Assembly (NCBI GenBank): GCA_965224065.1
Contig: CBDCYF010000005.1
Coordinates: 3,596,001-3,660,000 of the forward strand
Source of the DNA: JAOTZA01 sp965224065
Lineage (GTDB): Bacteria > Acidobacteriota > Thermoanaerobaculia > Multivoradales > JAHEKO01
Reading direction: 5' to 3'
Length of the DNA: 64,000 bases
Below the pieces are notes generated by a model that did not search any database, was not told the origin of the DNA, and saw only the letters and a list, made by a program, of their open reading frames with translations. Positions 9,371 to 18,900 of the stretch are shown here, one piece after another; position 1 is the first letter of the stretch, and each line of letters opens with the position of its first letter. The translations under genes and the position numbers were made by a program.

Positions 9371-9477
9371 CGGCTTCCCGAGCTGAGCTTGGGCCGGGTC
9401 CGCACCTGGCCCAGGTGGCGAGCGGCACACCGTGCTGAAGGGGTGCACCAGATCTTGTACCCCGTCAAGAGCGAGGA

Positions 9478-10239
9478 CTAAGTGTCTGCCCAGATCGGCT
9501 TGCGCTTGGCCAGAAACGCCTCGAGCCCCTCGGTAGCGTCTCGGGTTTCCATCAGTTCGCCGAGGTAGAGCGCTTCGATCTCGGGTAGCCGCTCCGCCAT
9601 CTCGCGGTCGAGCCGGGCACGCGAGGCGCGGGTCGCCAGCCGGAGCGCAGCAGCCGAGTAGGGCCGCAGCCTGCGGTCGACAAACGACTCGATGGTGGCC
9701 TCGAGCCCTCCCGGCGGCGAGATCTCAGTGACCAGGCCGATTTTGTGTCCCTCTTCGGCGGTGAGCTCGCGGCCGGTGAGGATCAGGCTGTCGGCGACGG
9801 CGCCGCCAAAGCGTAAGGGGAAGAAGACGCAGGCAGCCGGCGGGAACACACCGAGCTGGATCTCGGGAACCGCAAAGACCGCGTCCGGCTCGGCGATCAG
9901 AAAGTGACAGAACGCGGCGAGCTCCAGGCCACCACCCAGACAGCGCCCGCGGACCGCGGCGACCGCCGGGACATGGGTCTCGGCCAGCGACCGCAGGACG
10001 TCGTGAAACGCTGGCAAGAAGATCTCGACCTCGCCCCGGCGGTGCTCCTGGATGCTCGCTCCATAGGAGAAGTTGGGACCCGCGGCCGAGAAGACAAAGG
10101 CCTTGAGGCTTCGGTCCTCGCTCTGTTCACGGATCGCCGCGACCAGCTCCACGCAGGTCGCGCGGTCGAGAATGTTGGCCGGCGGGGAATCGAGCCTCAG
10201 CTCGCAGATACCCGGGCGACTCTGGACCGTGACACTCAC
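9478..10239 (-). CDS. Enoyl-CoA hydratase/isomerase family protein, dienoyl-CoA hydratase-like
   Basis: A crotonase-fold enzyme of 253 aa from GTG 10239, with GGAGAG 8 bases upstream. This start avoids overlap with the divergent arfB gene, although the frame stays open to 10386. Crotonase landmarks are the substrate loop GPNFSYGASIQEH (about residues 55-67), the oxyanion stretch RGRCLGGGLELA and PEIQLGVFPPAA. The sequence GPNFS.GAS.EEH is characteristic of cyclohexa-1,5-diene-1-carbonyl-CoA hydratases of anaerobic benzoyl-CoA degradation, so it may act on a dienoyl-CoA. No other benzoyl-CoA pathway gene is in the window, so the assignment stays at family level. Confidence 0.85.
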   Translation of the reverse strand: MSVTVQSRPGICELRLDSPPANILDRATCVELVAAIREQSEDRSLKAFVFSAAGPNFSYGASIQEHRRGEVEIFLPAFHDVLRSLAETHVPAVAAVRGRCLGGGLELAAFCHFLIAEPDAVFAVPEIQLGVFPPAACVFFPLRFGGAVADSLILTGRELTAEEGHKIGLVTEISPPGGLEATIESFVDRRLRPYSAAALRLATRASRARLDREMAERLPEIEALYLGELMETRDATEGLEAFLAKRKPIWADT

Positions 10240-10300
10240 TTGGTGGCTCTCCGTGTCCAAGTATGCCCGAGTCGAAGGTGCATCCGGTACAGTTTGGTCG

Positions 10301-10765
10301 ATGGCGTCTCGGGATGACCTCGCCGGCGACTCCGCCCGCCAGAGCGGCGGATTGCGAATCAACGGCCGGCTGACCCTTCCCACCAACGAGATCTCCTATG
10401 CCACCTCGCGCAGCTCGGGGCCCGGTGGCCAGAACGTCAACAAAGTCGAGACTCGGGTGACGCTTTTGTTCGACGTCGAGGCTTCACCCACGCTCAGCGA
10501 AGCCCAAAAGGCCCGTCTGAAACGGCGTCTCGCGACCCGGATCAACAAACACGGCGTGATGCGGGTGGTCTCGAGCAAGCATCGAACGCAAAAGGCAAAC
10601 CGCGAAGCGGCGCGCCGGCGGTTTGTCGATCTGCTCGCCGGCGCCCTCAAACGCCGGCGCAAGCGGCGCAAGACCCGCGTACCGGAAGCCACCAAACGTA
10701 GGCGTCTGGAAAACAAACGTCGCCGGTCGGAAGTCAAGCGTCGCCGTCGGCGCGTCGAGGAATAG
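10301..10765 (+). CDS. arfB: ArfB-type peptidyl-tRNA hydrolase (ribosome rescue)
   Basis: A protein of about 154 aa that frees stalled ribosomes by hydrolysing peptidyl-tRNA. The catalytic GGQ motif is in SSGPGGQNVNK (about residues 39-49), within the release-factor domain-3 fold. The C-terminal ~45 residues are extremely Arg/Lys rich, as in ArfB/YaeJ, where this tail enters the mRNA channel of empty ribosomes. ATG 10301 is chosen to leave room for the divergent hydratase gene; no strong ribosome binding site is visible, so the start could be slightly downstream. Confidence 0.92.
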   Translation: MASRDDLAGDSARQSGGLRINGRLTLPTNEISYATSRSSGPGGQNVNKVETRVTLLFDVEASPTLSEAQKARLKRRLATRINKHGVMRVVSSKHRTQKANREAARRRFVDLLAGALKRRRKRRKTRVPEATKRRRLENKRRRSEVKRRRRRVEE

Positions 10766-10900
10766 GCACCGCCCTACGCGGGACCAGCGGCACCGCCCCG
10801 GCGGGCTGGCCGGCCGCTACCCGGGGGTTTCTCGATCTCAGCCCGCGCGGGTGTGGTTTGGTTCGGCGCCGGGCCGTAGCTTGGGGTCGAGGAGGACGCC

Positions 10901-11920
10901 ATGAAGTCCACGACAACGTCCCACGGAGAAGCCCTCGGACGCGTCGAGACGGTCCTGGTGGGCGCGTCCCTCGGCGCAGAAAACGACTGGCTGTTGCAAA
11001 GTGCTCTCGAGCTGGCGGCCGCTCTCGGCGCCCGGACCTATGTGGCCCACGCCGCGCCGCTCGAACCGCTCAGCCCACGGCTGGGCGCCGGTTGGGCGGA
11101 GTCGGACTACTTCCGCGAGCTCACGCAGGCGCGGTGGGCCGAGCTACGACGACGGCTCGAGCGGCTGGAGGTCCCGCCGGGTCCGCGGATCGAGTCGTTT
11201 GTGCGCACCGGTGCGCCACATTGGGTGCTGGCGTCGACCGCGCGAGAAGTCGGCGCGGATCTGATCGTCGTAGGGGCGTCGGAGAAGCCCCACGGTCTCG
11301 GGCGCGTGCTTGGATCGACCGCCGAGCGCGTGCTGCGCCGGGCCGAGTGCCCGGTGCTTGTCTTGCGGGCGCCGCACGAACTGCCCTGGAACCGGGTGCT
11401 GGCGCCGGTCGATCTGTCGATGCACTCGGGCGACTCGCTCCGCTGTGGCCTGAGTTTTCTGTCGCAGCTCGAGACCGCTGAACCCTCCGTGCGCGGGGTC
11501 TTGGTGCTGCCCGAGCTCCAGCGCAGCCTGCTCGAAGACCTAACATCGGCGGAGCGCGTGGACGCTTTCGCGCAGCGCGAGCTCGAACGTTTTGTCGAAG
11601 AACTGGTGATCGACGAGTCTTTTGGCGTGGAGACCCAGGTGAGGACCGGAGAGCCCCGGGCCGAGATCCTGGCCGAAGCCGAGAACTGGGATGCAGATCT
11701 GATCGTCATCGGCACACACGGTTGGAGCGGGCTCGAACGCGCCATGATCGGCAGCGTGGCGTCGGGTGTCGTCGGCAAGGCTTCGACCAGTGTGCTGGTG
11801 ATCCCGCCGTTGACGGCCCTGGGGGCGTCGATTGCCCAGGCTGTGTACGAGCAGACCGAGCCCCACTGGCCGGCGCCGGAGGCGCCGGTCGCGACCACAC
11901 GAGAGGAGGGCAATCCATGA
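10901..11920 (+). CDS. Tandem-domain universal stress protein
   Basis: A protein of 339 aa with two UspA domains (about 12-150 and 165-300). Each ends in an ATP-binding type motif: GASEKPHGLGRVLGSTAERV in the first and GTHGWSGLERAMIGSVASGV in the second, matching G-2x-G-9x-G(S/T). GAGGAGG lies 6 bases upstream of the ATG. It overlaps the next Usp gene by ATGA, so the two are translationally coupled. Usp proteins act in starvation, redox or respiratory stress; which stimulus applies here cannot be read from sequence. The respiratory operon begins 1.5 kb downstream. Confidence 0.93.
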   Translation: MKSTTTSHGEALGRVETVLVGASLGAENDWLLQSALELAAALGARTYVAHAAPLEPLSPRLGAGWAESDYFRELTQARWAELRRRLERLEVPPGPRIESFVRTGAPHWVLASTAREVGADLIVVGASEKPHGLGRVLGSTAERVLRRAECPVLVLRAPHELPWNRVLAPVDLSMHSGDSLRCGLSFLSQLETAEPSVRGVLVLPELQRSLLEDLTSAERVDAFAQRELERFVEELVIDESFGVETQVRTGEPRAEILAEAENWDADLIVIGTHGWSGLERAMIGSVASGVVGKASTSVLVIPPLTALGASIAQAVYEQTEPHWPAPEAPVATTREEGNP

Positions 11921-12876
11921 GCCTGGAAATTCGCAAGATCCTTTGCCCGACCGACTTCTCCGCCGCGTCTCGCCAAGTGCTGGGGCACGCGCTTTTTCTG
12001 GCCGAGAAGCTCGATGCCGAGATCCACATGCTCAACGCGCTGGTTCTGCACGAAGACGACCCCAGCGCTTCGGCCGAGCACTTTGTCGAGCCCGCGGAGA
12101 TTTTCGAGCGTCTCTTTGAGATCTCGGGCTCCAGGCTCAAGTCGCTGCTGGACGACCAGCCGACCGGAGCGCTGACGATCCACGAGGTGACGCGCAGGGG
12201 GTTTTCCATCCCCGAGGTGATCCTCGACTACGCTGAAGAGATCGAGGCCGACCTCATCGCCATGGGGACACATGGCCGGCGCGGCGCCAGGCGGTTCTTT
12301 CTCGGCAGCGTGGCGGAGTCGGTCGTGCGGCACGCCGACTGTCCGGTTCTGACGCTCAAGGCGCGCGAGCACCCCGGGAAGATCCAGGCGGTGGCCAATA
12401 TTCTGGTGCCGGTCGATTTCTCCGAGCCATCCCGCGAGGCGTTGCTGGTCGCACGCGATCTGGCGGCCGTTTACGGCGCGCGGCTGCAATTGCTTTACGT
12501 CGTGGAGATGACCGCGTACCCCTATTTCTATGTCCCGACGCAGACCGAGGTCTGGGAGAACCGGCGCACGCGGGGCCGCGAGGCTCTGGCCAGGCTGGCC
12601 GCCGAGGTGTTGGGCGAGGACGTGCCCTACGAGACGTTTGTGGTCGACGGCCGCGCCGCGCGAGAGATCGCGCGATTCTGCAGTTCCGGGGGTGCCGATC
12701 TCATCGTGATCGCAAGCCAGGGTCTGGGCGCCGTGGGGCGGTTGCTGATGGGGAGCACGGCAGCCGAGGTCGTGCGGACCGTGGACTGCCCGGTCCTCAC
12801 CGTGCGTCCGGACGGCCGCGAGTCGGCCAGCGCACCGGCGGTCGGTGACGGCGGCGAGCGCGCAAAGACAGCCTGA
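11917..12876 (+). CDS. Tandem-domain universal stress protein
   Basis: A protein of 319 aa from ATG 11917, which overlaps the TGA of the preceding gene, with GAGGAGGG upstream. Two UspA domains are present: KILCPTDFSAASR opens the first and NILVPVDFSEPSR the second. Both carry the nucleotide loop (GTHGRRGARRFFLGSVAESV and SQGLGAVGRLLMGSTAAEV). This pattern differs from the upstream paralogue, so the pair may form hetero-oligomers. The C-terminal ~20 residues are a disordered tail. Confidence 0.93.
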   Translation: MSLEIRKILCPTDFSAASRQVLGHALFLAEKLDAEIHMLNALVLHEDDPSASAEHFVEPAEIFERLFEISGSRLKSLLDDQPTGALTIHEVTRRGFSIPEVILDYAEEIEADLIAMGTHGRRGARRFFLGSVAESVVRHADCPVLTLKAREHPGKIQAVANILVPVDFSEPSREALLVARDLAAVYGARLQLLYVVEMTAYPYFYVPTQTEVWENRRTRGREALARLAAEVLGEDVPYETFVVDGRAAREIARFCSSGGADLIVIASQGLGAVGRLLMGSTAAEVVRTVDCPVLTVRPDGRESASAPAVGDGGERAKTA

Positions 12877-12944
12877 GTCGTAGCCCTACGTGTCCGGTGG
12901 GGACGGGGCTTGCCGGCCGGGACCTAGACCGCGACAATGGGGGA

Positions 12945-13319
12945 GTGAAGGATCGTCGGATCTCGCGCTTGCTGCACCTTGCGCCGGTCTTTGCGCTGGC
13001 CGGCCTCGTTGCCGCCTGCGGCACGCCGGAGGTGGTCTCCGAGGACGTCGCGGCCGGTCAACAGTTGTTCCGCCGCACCTGTGCCATCTGTCACGGCTCG
13101 GACGCCGAGGGGATGCCGAGTCTGGGCAAGGGGCTCCACGACAACGCGTTTGTCCAGGGTCTGTCGGACGCAGAGCTGGTCGAGTTTCTCCGCGTGGGCC
13201 GCCGCGCCGATCACCCGCTCAACGAGCGGCGTGTGGACATGCCGCCCAGGGGTGGCAACCTGGCCCTGAGCGACCGGGATCTGGCGTTGATCGCCGCCTA
13301 CCTCCGTTCGATTCAGTAG
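12945..13319 (+). CDS. Monoheme cytochrome c lipoprotein
   Basis: A small c-type cytochrome with one CxxCH (CAICH) and a probable distal Met in the segment VDMPPRGG. The start at GTG 12945 gives a textbook lipoprotein signal (basic KDRR, hydrophobic core, lipobox LVAAC with Cys at about 25). An upstream in-frame ATG at 12897 would add 16 non-signal-like residues. It lies just ahead of the Rieske/cytochrome b operon but is separated from it by a clear promoter, so it may be a soluble electron partner of that complex rather than a core subunit. Confidence 0.85.
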   Translation: MKDRRISRLLHLAPVFALAGLVAACGTPEVVSEDVAAGQQLFRRTCAICHGSDAEGMPSLGKGLHDNAFVQGLSDAELVEFLRVGRRADHPLNERRVDMPPRGGNLALSDRDLALIAAYLRSIQ

Positions 13320-13350
13320 CTCCCGAGGCCGAACGGACCCGTCCGCCGCC

Positions 13351-13379
13351 TTGACACCTTTCGCGCCATCGCGTAGAAA
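13351..13379 (+). promoter_or_regulatory. Sigma-70-type promoter of the bc-complex operon
   Basis: A perfect TTGACA (13351-13356), a 17-bp spacer and TAGAAA (13374-13379). It lies 63 bp before the Rieske gene start and just after the cytochrome c lipoprotein gene, and is one of the best consensus promoters in the window. Confidence 0.75.
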
Positions 13380-13442
13380 AGCGGCGTCGCGTTTAGCGAG
13401 TTTTGCGATGGGCGGGCGAGAGCCGGTGTCAGACGAGCCTCG

Positions 13443-14057
13443 ATGAGTGAAGAAAGCAAGACATCCCCGGCGTCGGCATCGGAGGCAGCGGAGCCTGCGT
13501 CGACCAAGAAGCCCTCTCCCAAGCCAGCCCCAAAGCCCGCGCCGAAAGCCGCAAAGCCCGATCCCGAGCTGACCCGCCGGGGGCTGTTCTCGTGGGCCGC
13601 GGTGGCGTGGGTCGGGTTTACCGCCGCGATCGGCGGGTGTGTGACCGCAATGGGGCGCTTTATGTTTCCCAACGTGCTGTTCGAGCCGCCGACCTCGTTC
13701 AAGGTCGGGCCACCGGACGATTTTCCCGATGGCGTGGTGGACGTACGTTTTGTCGAAGCCAACGGGGTCTTTGTGGTCCACAGCGAAGGCATGATCTACG
13801 CGCTGATCGCGATCTGTACCCATCTCGGGTGCCCACCCAACTGGCTCGATGCACAGAACAAGTTCAAGTGTCCGTGCCACGGCAGCGGCTACTACAAGAA
13901 CGGAATCAACTTCGAGGGGCCGACACCGCGGCCGCTCGAGCGGGCCAAGATCTTTGTCGATCCAGCCGATGGCCAGTTGGTGGTGGATAAGGCACAGAAA
14001 TACCAATGGGAGCTCGGGCAGTGGGAAGACCCCGACTCCTTTGTGACTCTCAGCTAG
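13443..14057 (+). CDS. Rieske iron-sulfur protein of a cytochrome bc complex
   Basis: A 204-aa subunit carrying the [2Fe-2S] cluster that takes an electron from quinol and passes it to cytochrome c. Cluster motifs are CTHLGC (about 122-127) and CPCHGSGY (about 143-150), with both Cys and both His present. The disulfide Cys that sit next to His in these boxes are also present. A low-complexity Ala/Pro/Lys N-terminal arm (residues 1-45) precedes a twin-arginine-like RRGLF segment and the membrane anchor (about 50-75). It is the first gene of the operon containing split cytochrome b and the multiheme cytochrome. Confidence 0.95.
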   Translation: MSEESKTSPASASEAAEPASTKKPSPKPAPKPAPKAAKPDPELTRRGLFSWAAVAWVGFTAAIGGCVTAMGRFMFPNVLFEPPTSFKVGPPDDFPDGVVDVRFVEANGVFVVHSEGMIYALIAICTHLGCPPNWLDAQNKFKCPCHGSGYYKNGINFEGPTPRPLERAKIFVDPADGQLVVDKAQKYQWELGQWEDPDSFVTLS

Positions 14058-14079
14058 CACCCAGTCGGCCGGGGGGTTG

Positions 14080-14859
14080 ATGCTCAAAGAGCTACAGAAA
14101 TCGATCGTCAAGTCTCAGATCTGGAAGTCCATCTTCCGGGTCGGAATCCCCACCGACAGCCGCAAGCGCGCGCTCGCGATGCTCGGCAACGTGGTGCTCC
14201 ACATGCACCCCATCAAGGTCAAGAAGTCGGGCCTCAGGATGTCCTACACCTGGTGCATGGGGGGGACGTCCTTCTTCCTGTTCCTGGTCGAGACCATCAC
14301 CGGGCTGCTGCTGATGTTTTACTATCGGCCGACCGTCGAGTACGCCTACTTCGACATGGTGGATCTGCGCGAGGTGGCGGCCTTTGGGATCATGCGCGAG
14401 CTGCACCGTTGGGGCGCTCACGCCATGGTCATCACGGTCTGGCTCCACATGTTCCGGGTCTTTATGACCGGCTCGTACAAGCCGCCGCGGGAGTTCAACT
14501 GGAACGTCGGCGTGATCCTGCTGGTTCTGACCCTGCTGCTGTCGTTCACCGGCTACTTGCTGCCCTGGGATCAATTGGCGATCTGGGCGATTACCGTTGG
14601 GTCCAACATGGCCCGCGCCACGCCGCTGCTCGGTTACGAAGGGCCGGGCGCAGCCTTATTGGAGTTAGGAGGGCAGAAGCTGATTCACGTCGGCAGTGAT
14701 GCCCGGTTTGCCTTGATTGCCGGCCGCACCATCGGTGGCGGCACCTTGAATCGCTTCTACGTACTTCACTGCGTCGGGATTCCGATCGTGGCGGCGTTCC
14801 TGATGGCCGTTCACTTCTGGCGTGTCAGAAAGGATGGCGGGATCTCGGGTCCGATGTGA
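14080..14859 (+). CDS. Cytochrome b, N-terminal (heme-binding) subunit
   Basis: A 259-aa membrane subunit equivalent to the N-terminal half of cytochrome b (PetB-like). It binds the two b-hemes and forms part of the quinol sites. Paired histidines are seen in HRWGAHAMVITVWLHMFRV and in the last helix HCVGIPIVAAFLMAVHFW. The segment FTGYLLPWDQLA and the ending RKDGGISGP are characteristic of the family. ATG 14080 follows a GGGGGG stretch; TTG at 14077 is an alternative. It overlaps the following subunit gene by one base. Confidence 0.95.
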   Translation: MLKELQKSIVKSQIWKSIFRVGIPTDSRKRALAMLGNVVLHMHPIKVKKSGLRMSYTWCMGGTSFFLFLVETITGLLLMFYYRPTVEYAYFDMVDLREVAAFGIMRELHRWGAHAMVITVWLHMFRVFMTGSYKPPREFNWNVGVILLVLTLLLSFTGYLLPWDQLAIWAITVGSNMARATPLLGYEGPGAALLELGGQKLIHVGSDARFALIAGRTIGGGTLNRFYVLHCVGIPIVAAFLMAVHFWRVRKDGGISGPM

Positions 14860-15938
14860 TGGAAGCGATCAAGGGTTTCATCAACACTCTCTCCTACCCG
14901 CAGTTCTCTTTCAGCCTCTCGCTGATTCTGTTTGCGCTGGCCCTGTGGTCGCGCCGGCTGTGGACCAAGGCGGGCGCCTGGTTCTTGATGATCCTCATCA
15001 CGGCCTTTTTTGGCGTCAGCATGTTGGATTCGAGCTTCCGGCAAGTCGTCGCCAAGCCGGACAACGTGCCCATCGTGATGATGGTGTACCTGGTTACGTT
15101 TTTCTGGTGGTACTCGATGTACAAGGGGCTCAAGAACGACGACGCCATCGCCCGCGGCGAGCCCACCTTCGAGGAGTCCGAGGCCGAAGACAAGATCTTC
15201 ACCTGGCCCGATCTGGTATTCACCGAATTCATCTGCATGGTGATCCTGACCGTGGGGATGGTGGTCTGGTCGATCCTGCTGCAGGCGCCGCTCGAGGAAC
15301 CCGCCAACCTGGCGGTGGCGCCCAATCCTTCGAAGGCCCCGTGGTACTTCCTCGGGCTGCAGGAGATGCTGGTCTACTTCGATCCGTGGATGGCCGGAGT
15401 CGTCCTGCCCGGGCTGATCATCATCGGCCTGATGGCGATCCCGTATATCGACACCAACCCCAAGGGCAACGGCTACTACACCTACAAGGAGCGTAAGCCG
15501 GAGATCATCATCTTTCTCTTTGGCTATGTCGTGCTCTGGACCCAGTTGATCGTCATCGGGACGTTTTTGCGCGGGCCCAACTGGAACTTCTTCGGTCCCT
15601 ATGAGTTTTGGGACATCAACAAGATCGAGCCGCTGGTCAACGTCGATCTCTCCGAGATCATCTGGATCAAGATCCTGGGGATCGGGCTGCCCGGCAATTG
15701 GTTTATCCGCGAGATCTTTGGGATTCTCTTGATTGGCGCGTACTTTTTTGTGCTTCCCGTGGTGCTTCTCAAGATCAAGTACTTCAAGCATTTTTTCGAG
15801 AAGCTGGGGCCGCCGCGCTACTACGTCGCCATGAGCTTGTTTCTGACCATGATGCTCCTGCCGATCAAGATGTACTTCCGCTGGCTGTTCAACCTCAAGT
15901 ACTTCATCCACATCCAGGAGTTCTTCCTCAACCTCTGA
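14859..15938 (+). CDS. Cytochrome b, C-terminal subunit (extended)
   Basis: A 359-aa membrane protein equivalent to the C-terminal half of cytochrome b (PetD-like) but longer, because two extra helices precede it (residues about 15-35 and 42-85) and further helices follow. The Qo-site segment is APWYFLGLQEML (about 163-174), the local form of the PEWY loop. The ATG shares its A with the TGA of the upstream subunit. A split cytochrome b with an extended second half is known from several non-proteobacterial phyla. No heme-c motif is present; that function sits in the next gene. Confidence 0.93.
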   Translation: MEAIKGFINTLSYPQFSFSLSLILFALALWSRRLWTKAGAWFLMILITAFFGVSMLDSSFRQVVAKPDNVPIVMMVYLVTFFWWYSMYKGLKNDDAIARGEPTFEESEAEDKIFTWPDLVFTEFICMVILTVGMVVWSILLQAPLEEPANLAVAPNPSKAPWYFLGLQEMLVYFDPWMAGVVLPGLIIIGLMAIPYIDTNPKGNGYYTYKERKPEIIIFLFGYVVLWTQLIVIGTFLRGPNWNFFGPYEFWDINKIEPLVNVDLSEIIWIKILGIGLPGNWFIREIFGILLIGAYFFVLPVVLLKIKYFKHFFEKLGPPRYYVAMSLFLTMMLLPIKMYFRWLFNLKYFIHIQEFFLNL

Positions 15939-15947
15939 TCGGCGACC

Positions 15948-18900
15948 ATGGCCAAGGCACCCAAAAAGACGCCGGACCGGCACTACGACTTCAAAGGGCT
16001 CAACATTGCCTTCGCGTGGAGCTCGCTGGCGCTCCTGATCGTCACGGTGTGGATGGTCTTTGCCGACTACGCTAAGCCCTGGAAGCGGTTCCAGGCCGAG
16101 TTTCGCGACCGCGAGCAGCAGGCGCTGCTCGCCGAGGCGCAGGCCGAGCGGCAAAAGCTCAACCAGGGCGAGCTCCAGCAGCTCCAACAGGAGATCGCCG
16201 CCGAGGAGCAGTCGTTGGCCGACCAGCGCGAGGAGATCCGCCAGCTCGAAAAGCAGCGAACCGGCTTTGCCAAAAAGGTCTACGCGGCCGATGCCGACTC
16301 ACGACAGACCAAGTCGCTTCTGGACACGGAGCGCTACGAGTACGACGTCGCTCTCCAGAGCGGGGTGGAGGCCAAGATCACCAAGGCGCGCGCGGCGGTC
16401 GACAAGCTGGCGGCGCAACTGGTCGAGGACCGGATCGAGCTCGAGGGCTTTATCGAGGCGCGCAAAGGGATCGAGCAGACGCTCGAGGCCAAGCGGGCCG
16501 GTCTGGCGGCGGCGGAGAAGCGTCTCGATGCGCTCAACAGCGGCGTCGATTCGCTCAACCAGAGAATCACCGCCCTAGACAAGAAGATCGACTACTTTCT
16601 GCTCAACGCGCCGGTCATGGACTTTGTCCAGCCGAGTCTCAAGGTGGAGCAGGTCATCCTGTCGGGGCTCTACCAGAACATCAACTTCACCAACGTCGAC
16701 CGCGTCGACCGCTGTGTGACTTGTCATGTGGCGGCCCCTCGAGCGGGCTTTGACGGCGAGGAGTGGGAGGAGCCCTTCCGCAGCCATCCGCGTCTCGATC
16801 TCTACCTGAGCGCGGCCTCCCCGCATCCCTATACCAAGTTCGGCTGCACTACCTGCCACCAGGGTCTGGATCGCGCCACCGACTTCGCCCGCGCCGGCCA
16901 CTCGCCGGAGACCGAGCACGAGCGCGAGGAATGGATCGAGAAGTGGGGCTGGAAGCCGCAGAAGTACCTCGACACGCCGATCCTGCCGGCCAAGAACACC
17001 GAGGCCGGCTGTGTTACCTGCCACGCTGCCGACGTCTGGACGCCCAACTCGGCCCAGCAGGATGCGGGTCGCGAGCTGGTGAGCCGCTTTGGCTGTTTCA
17101 CCTGCCACGCGATCGAATACCCGGCGTTTACCGACCTGCCGCGACCGGGGCCGGCGCTGCGCAAGATCGCCGGCAAGACCAACCCGGCCTGGGCTTACCG
17201 ATGGATCGAAGCGCCGCGGGACTTCCACCCGACCACCTGGATGCCGCATTTCTTCTACCAGGAGAACATCCAGGGTGAGGCCAACCTCGAGCGGCAAAAG
17301 GCCGAGATCGCGTCGATGGTCGCCTACATCTGGGACAAATCCGACACACCGACCTACCCGGACCCGCCGGCCGGCAATGCGGCCCGTGGGGAGGAGCTGT
17401 TCAAAACGATCGGCTGCGAGGGCTGTCACGTGCTCGACTCGGACGCCCGGCGCGACCAGTTCTATCCCCTGTTCAACCGGATGAACGGCCCCAACCTGGT
17501 GCGCACCGGGAGCAAGGTCTCCGCCGGTTGGCTCTACGCCTGGATTCGCGACCCGCATGTCTACAACCCGGATACGCGAATGCCGTCGCTGCGTTTGACC
17601 GACTCGGAGGCTGCGGACCTCACCGCCTATCTGATGGCGGACCGGGATCAAGCGTTCGAGAACCTGTCGATTCCGGCGGTCGACGGGGAGATCCGCGACG
17701 GCCTGGTGCTCGAGTATCTACAGGAGACCCAGACGATCGAGCAGAGCCAGGCGGCCATGGAGAAGATGGCGCCGGCCGAGCGCGACGTCTATCTGGGCGG
17801 CCGCACGATCCGCAAGTACGGGTGCTTCGGCTGCCACGAGCTCGACGGGTTCGATGATGCGAAACCGATCGGTGTCGAGCTGACCGAAGCGGGCTCGAAG
17901 CCGGTCCACCAGTTCGACTTCGGCCACGTCCACGAAGTGGCGTTCCGTACCGATCGGCTCGACATCCGGGAAGCCGCCGGCGGCGCCGGGGAAGGCGGCG
18001 GACGCGGCGAGGCGGCCGGCGACGAGCACCACGCGGCTCCCGAGGGCACCACGGTGCGCGAGATCCAGCACACTCGCGCCGACTGGCTCAAGACCAAGTT
18101 CATGCGGCCCCGGGTGTGGGACAAGGGCAAGGAGCTGGTCAAGAACTATGGCGAGCTCTACAAGATGCCGGACTACGGTATGTCCGAGCGCGAGGCCGAA
18201 GCGGTTCTGACCAATGTTCTCGGATTCACCAAGGAGTCGGTACGGGCGCACCGCAAAGCCGGGCAGGAGCCGCGGTCCGCGGCGCTCGCCGAAGGCCGCA
18301 AGCTGGTCACTTGGTACAACTGCCAGGGTTGCCACCTGATCGAGGACAAGGGACACGCCATCTCCAGCGCGATCGACGACGTCGGGCTGCTGCCGCCCAA
18401 CCTGGCCGCCCAGGGCGCTCGTGTCCGGGGGGATTGGCTTTTCGAGTATCTCCACGATCCGGGATCCGTGACCCTGCGGCCCTGGCTCGGGGTGCGGATG
18501 CCGACCTTCGGGTTAACCGACGACCAGGTCAACACCATCGTCGGCTACTTTGCGACCCGCGAGGGCCGCGAGACGTTCCTGTCGGAGCCCGAGCGGCCCG
18601 ACACTCGCAGCCTGGAGGTCGGCAAGCAGGTCTACGAGATGCTCCAGTGCGCCAAGTGCCACCCGGACGGTCCAGCGGTGGCCGGGGCCGGTACGAGCTC
18701 CGCCGAGCTGGCCCCGTCCTTGGAGTTGGCGCGCGAGCGGCTGCGTCACGATTGGGTGCCCGACTGGATCCTGGATCCGCAGAGCTGGGTCGCCGGCACC
18801 AAGATGCCGGCCAACTTTCCGTTACAAAAGGACGGCACCTATCAGTCGCCCCTGCCTTTTGGCATCGACGCCCCTATGTGGCGCGGGCAGAAAGACAGGA

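Noticed and set aside
9371..9477. Short inverted repeat TGGGCC/GGCCCA after tryptophanase
   Set aside because: No T-run follows the stem, so it is not called as a terminator.
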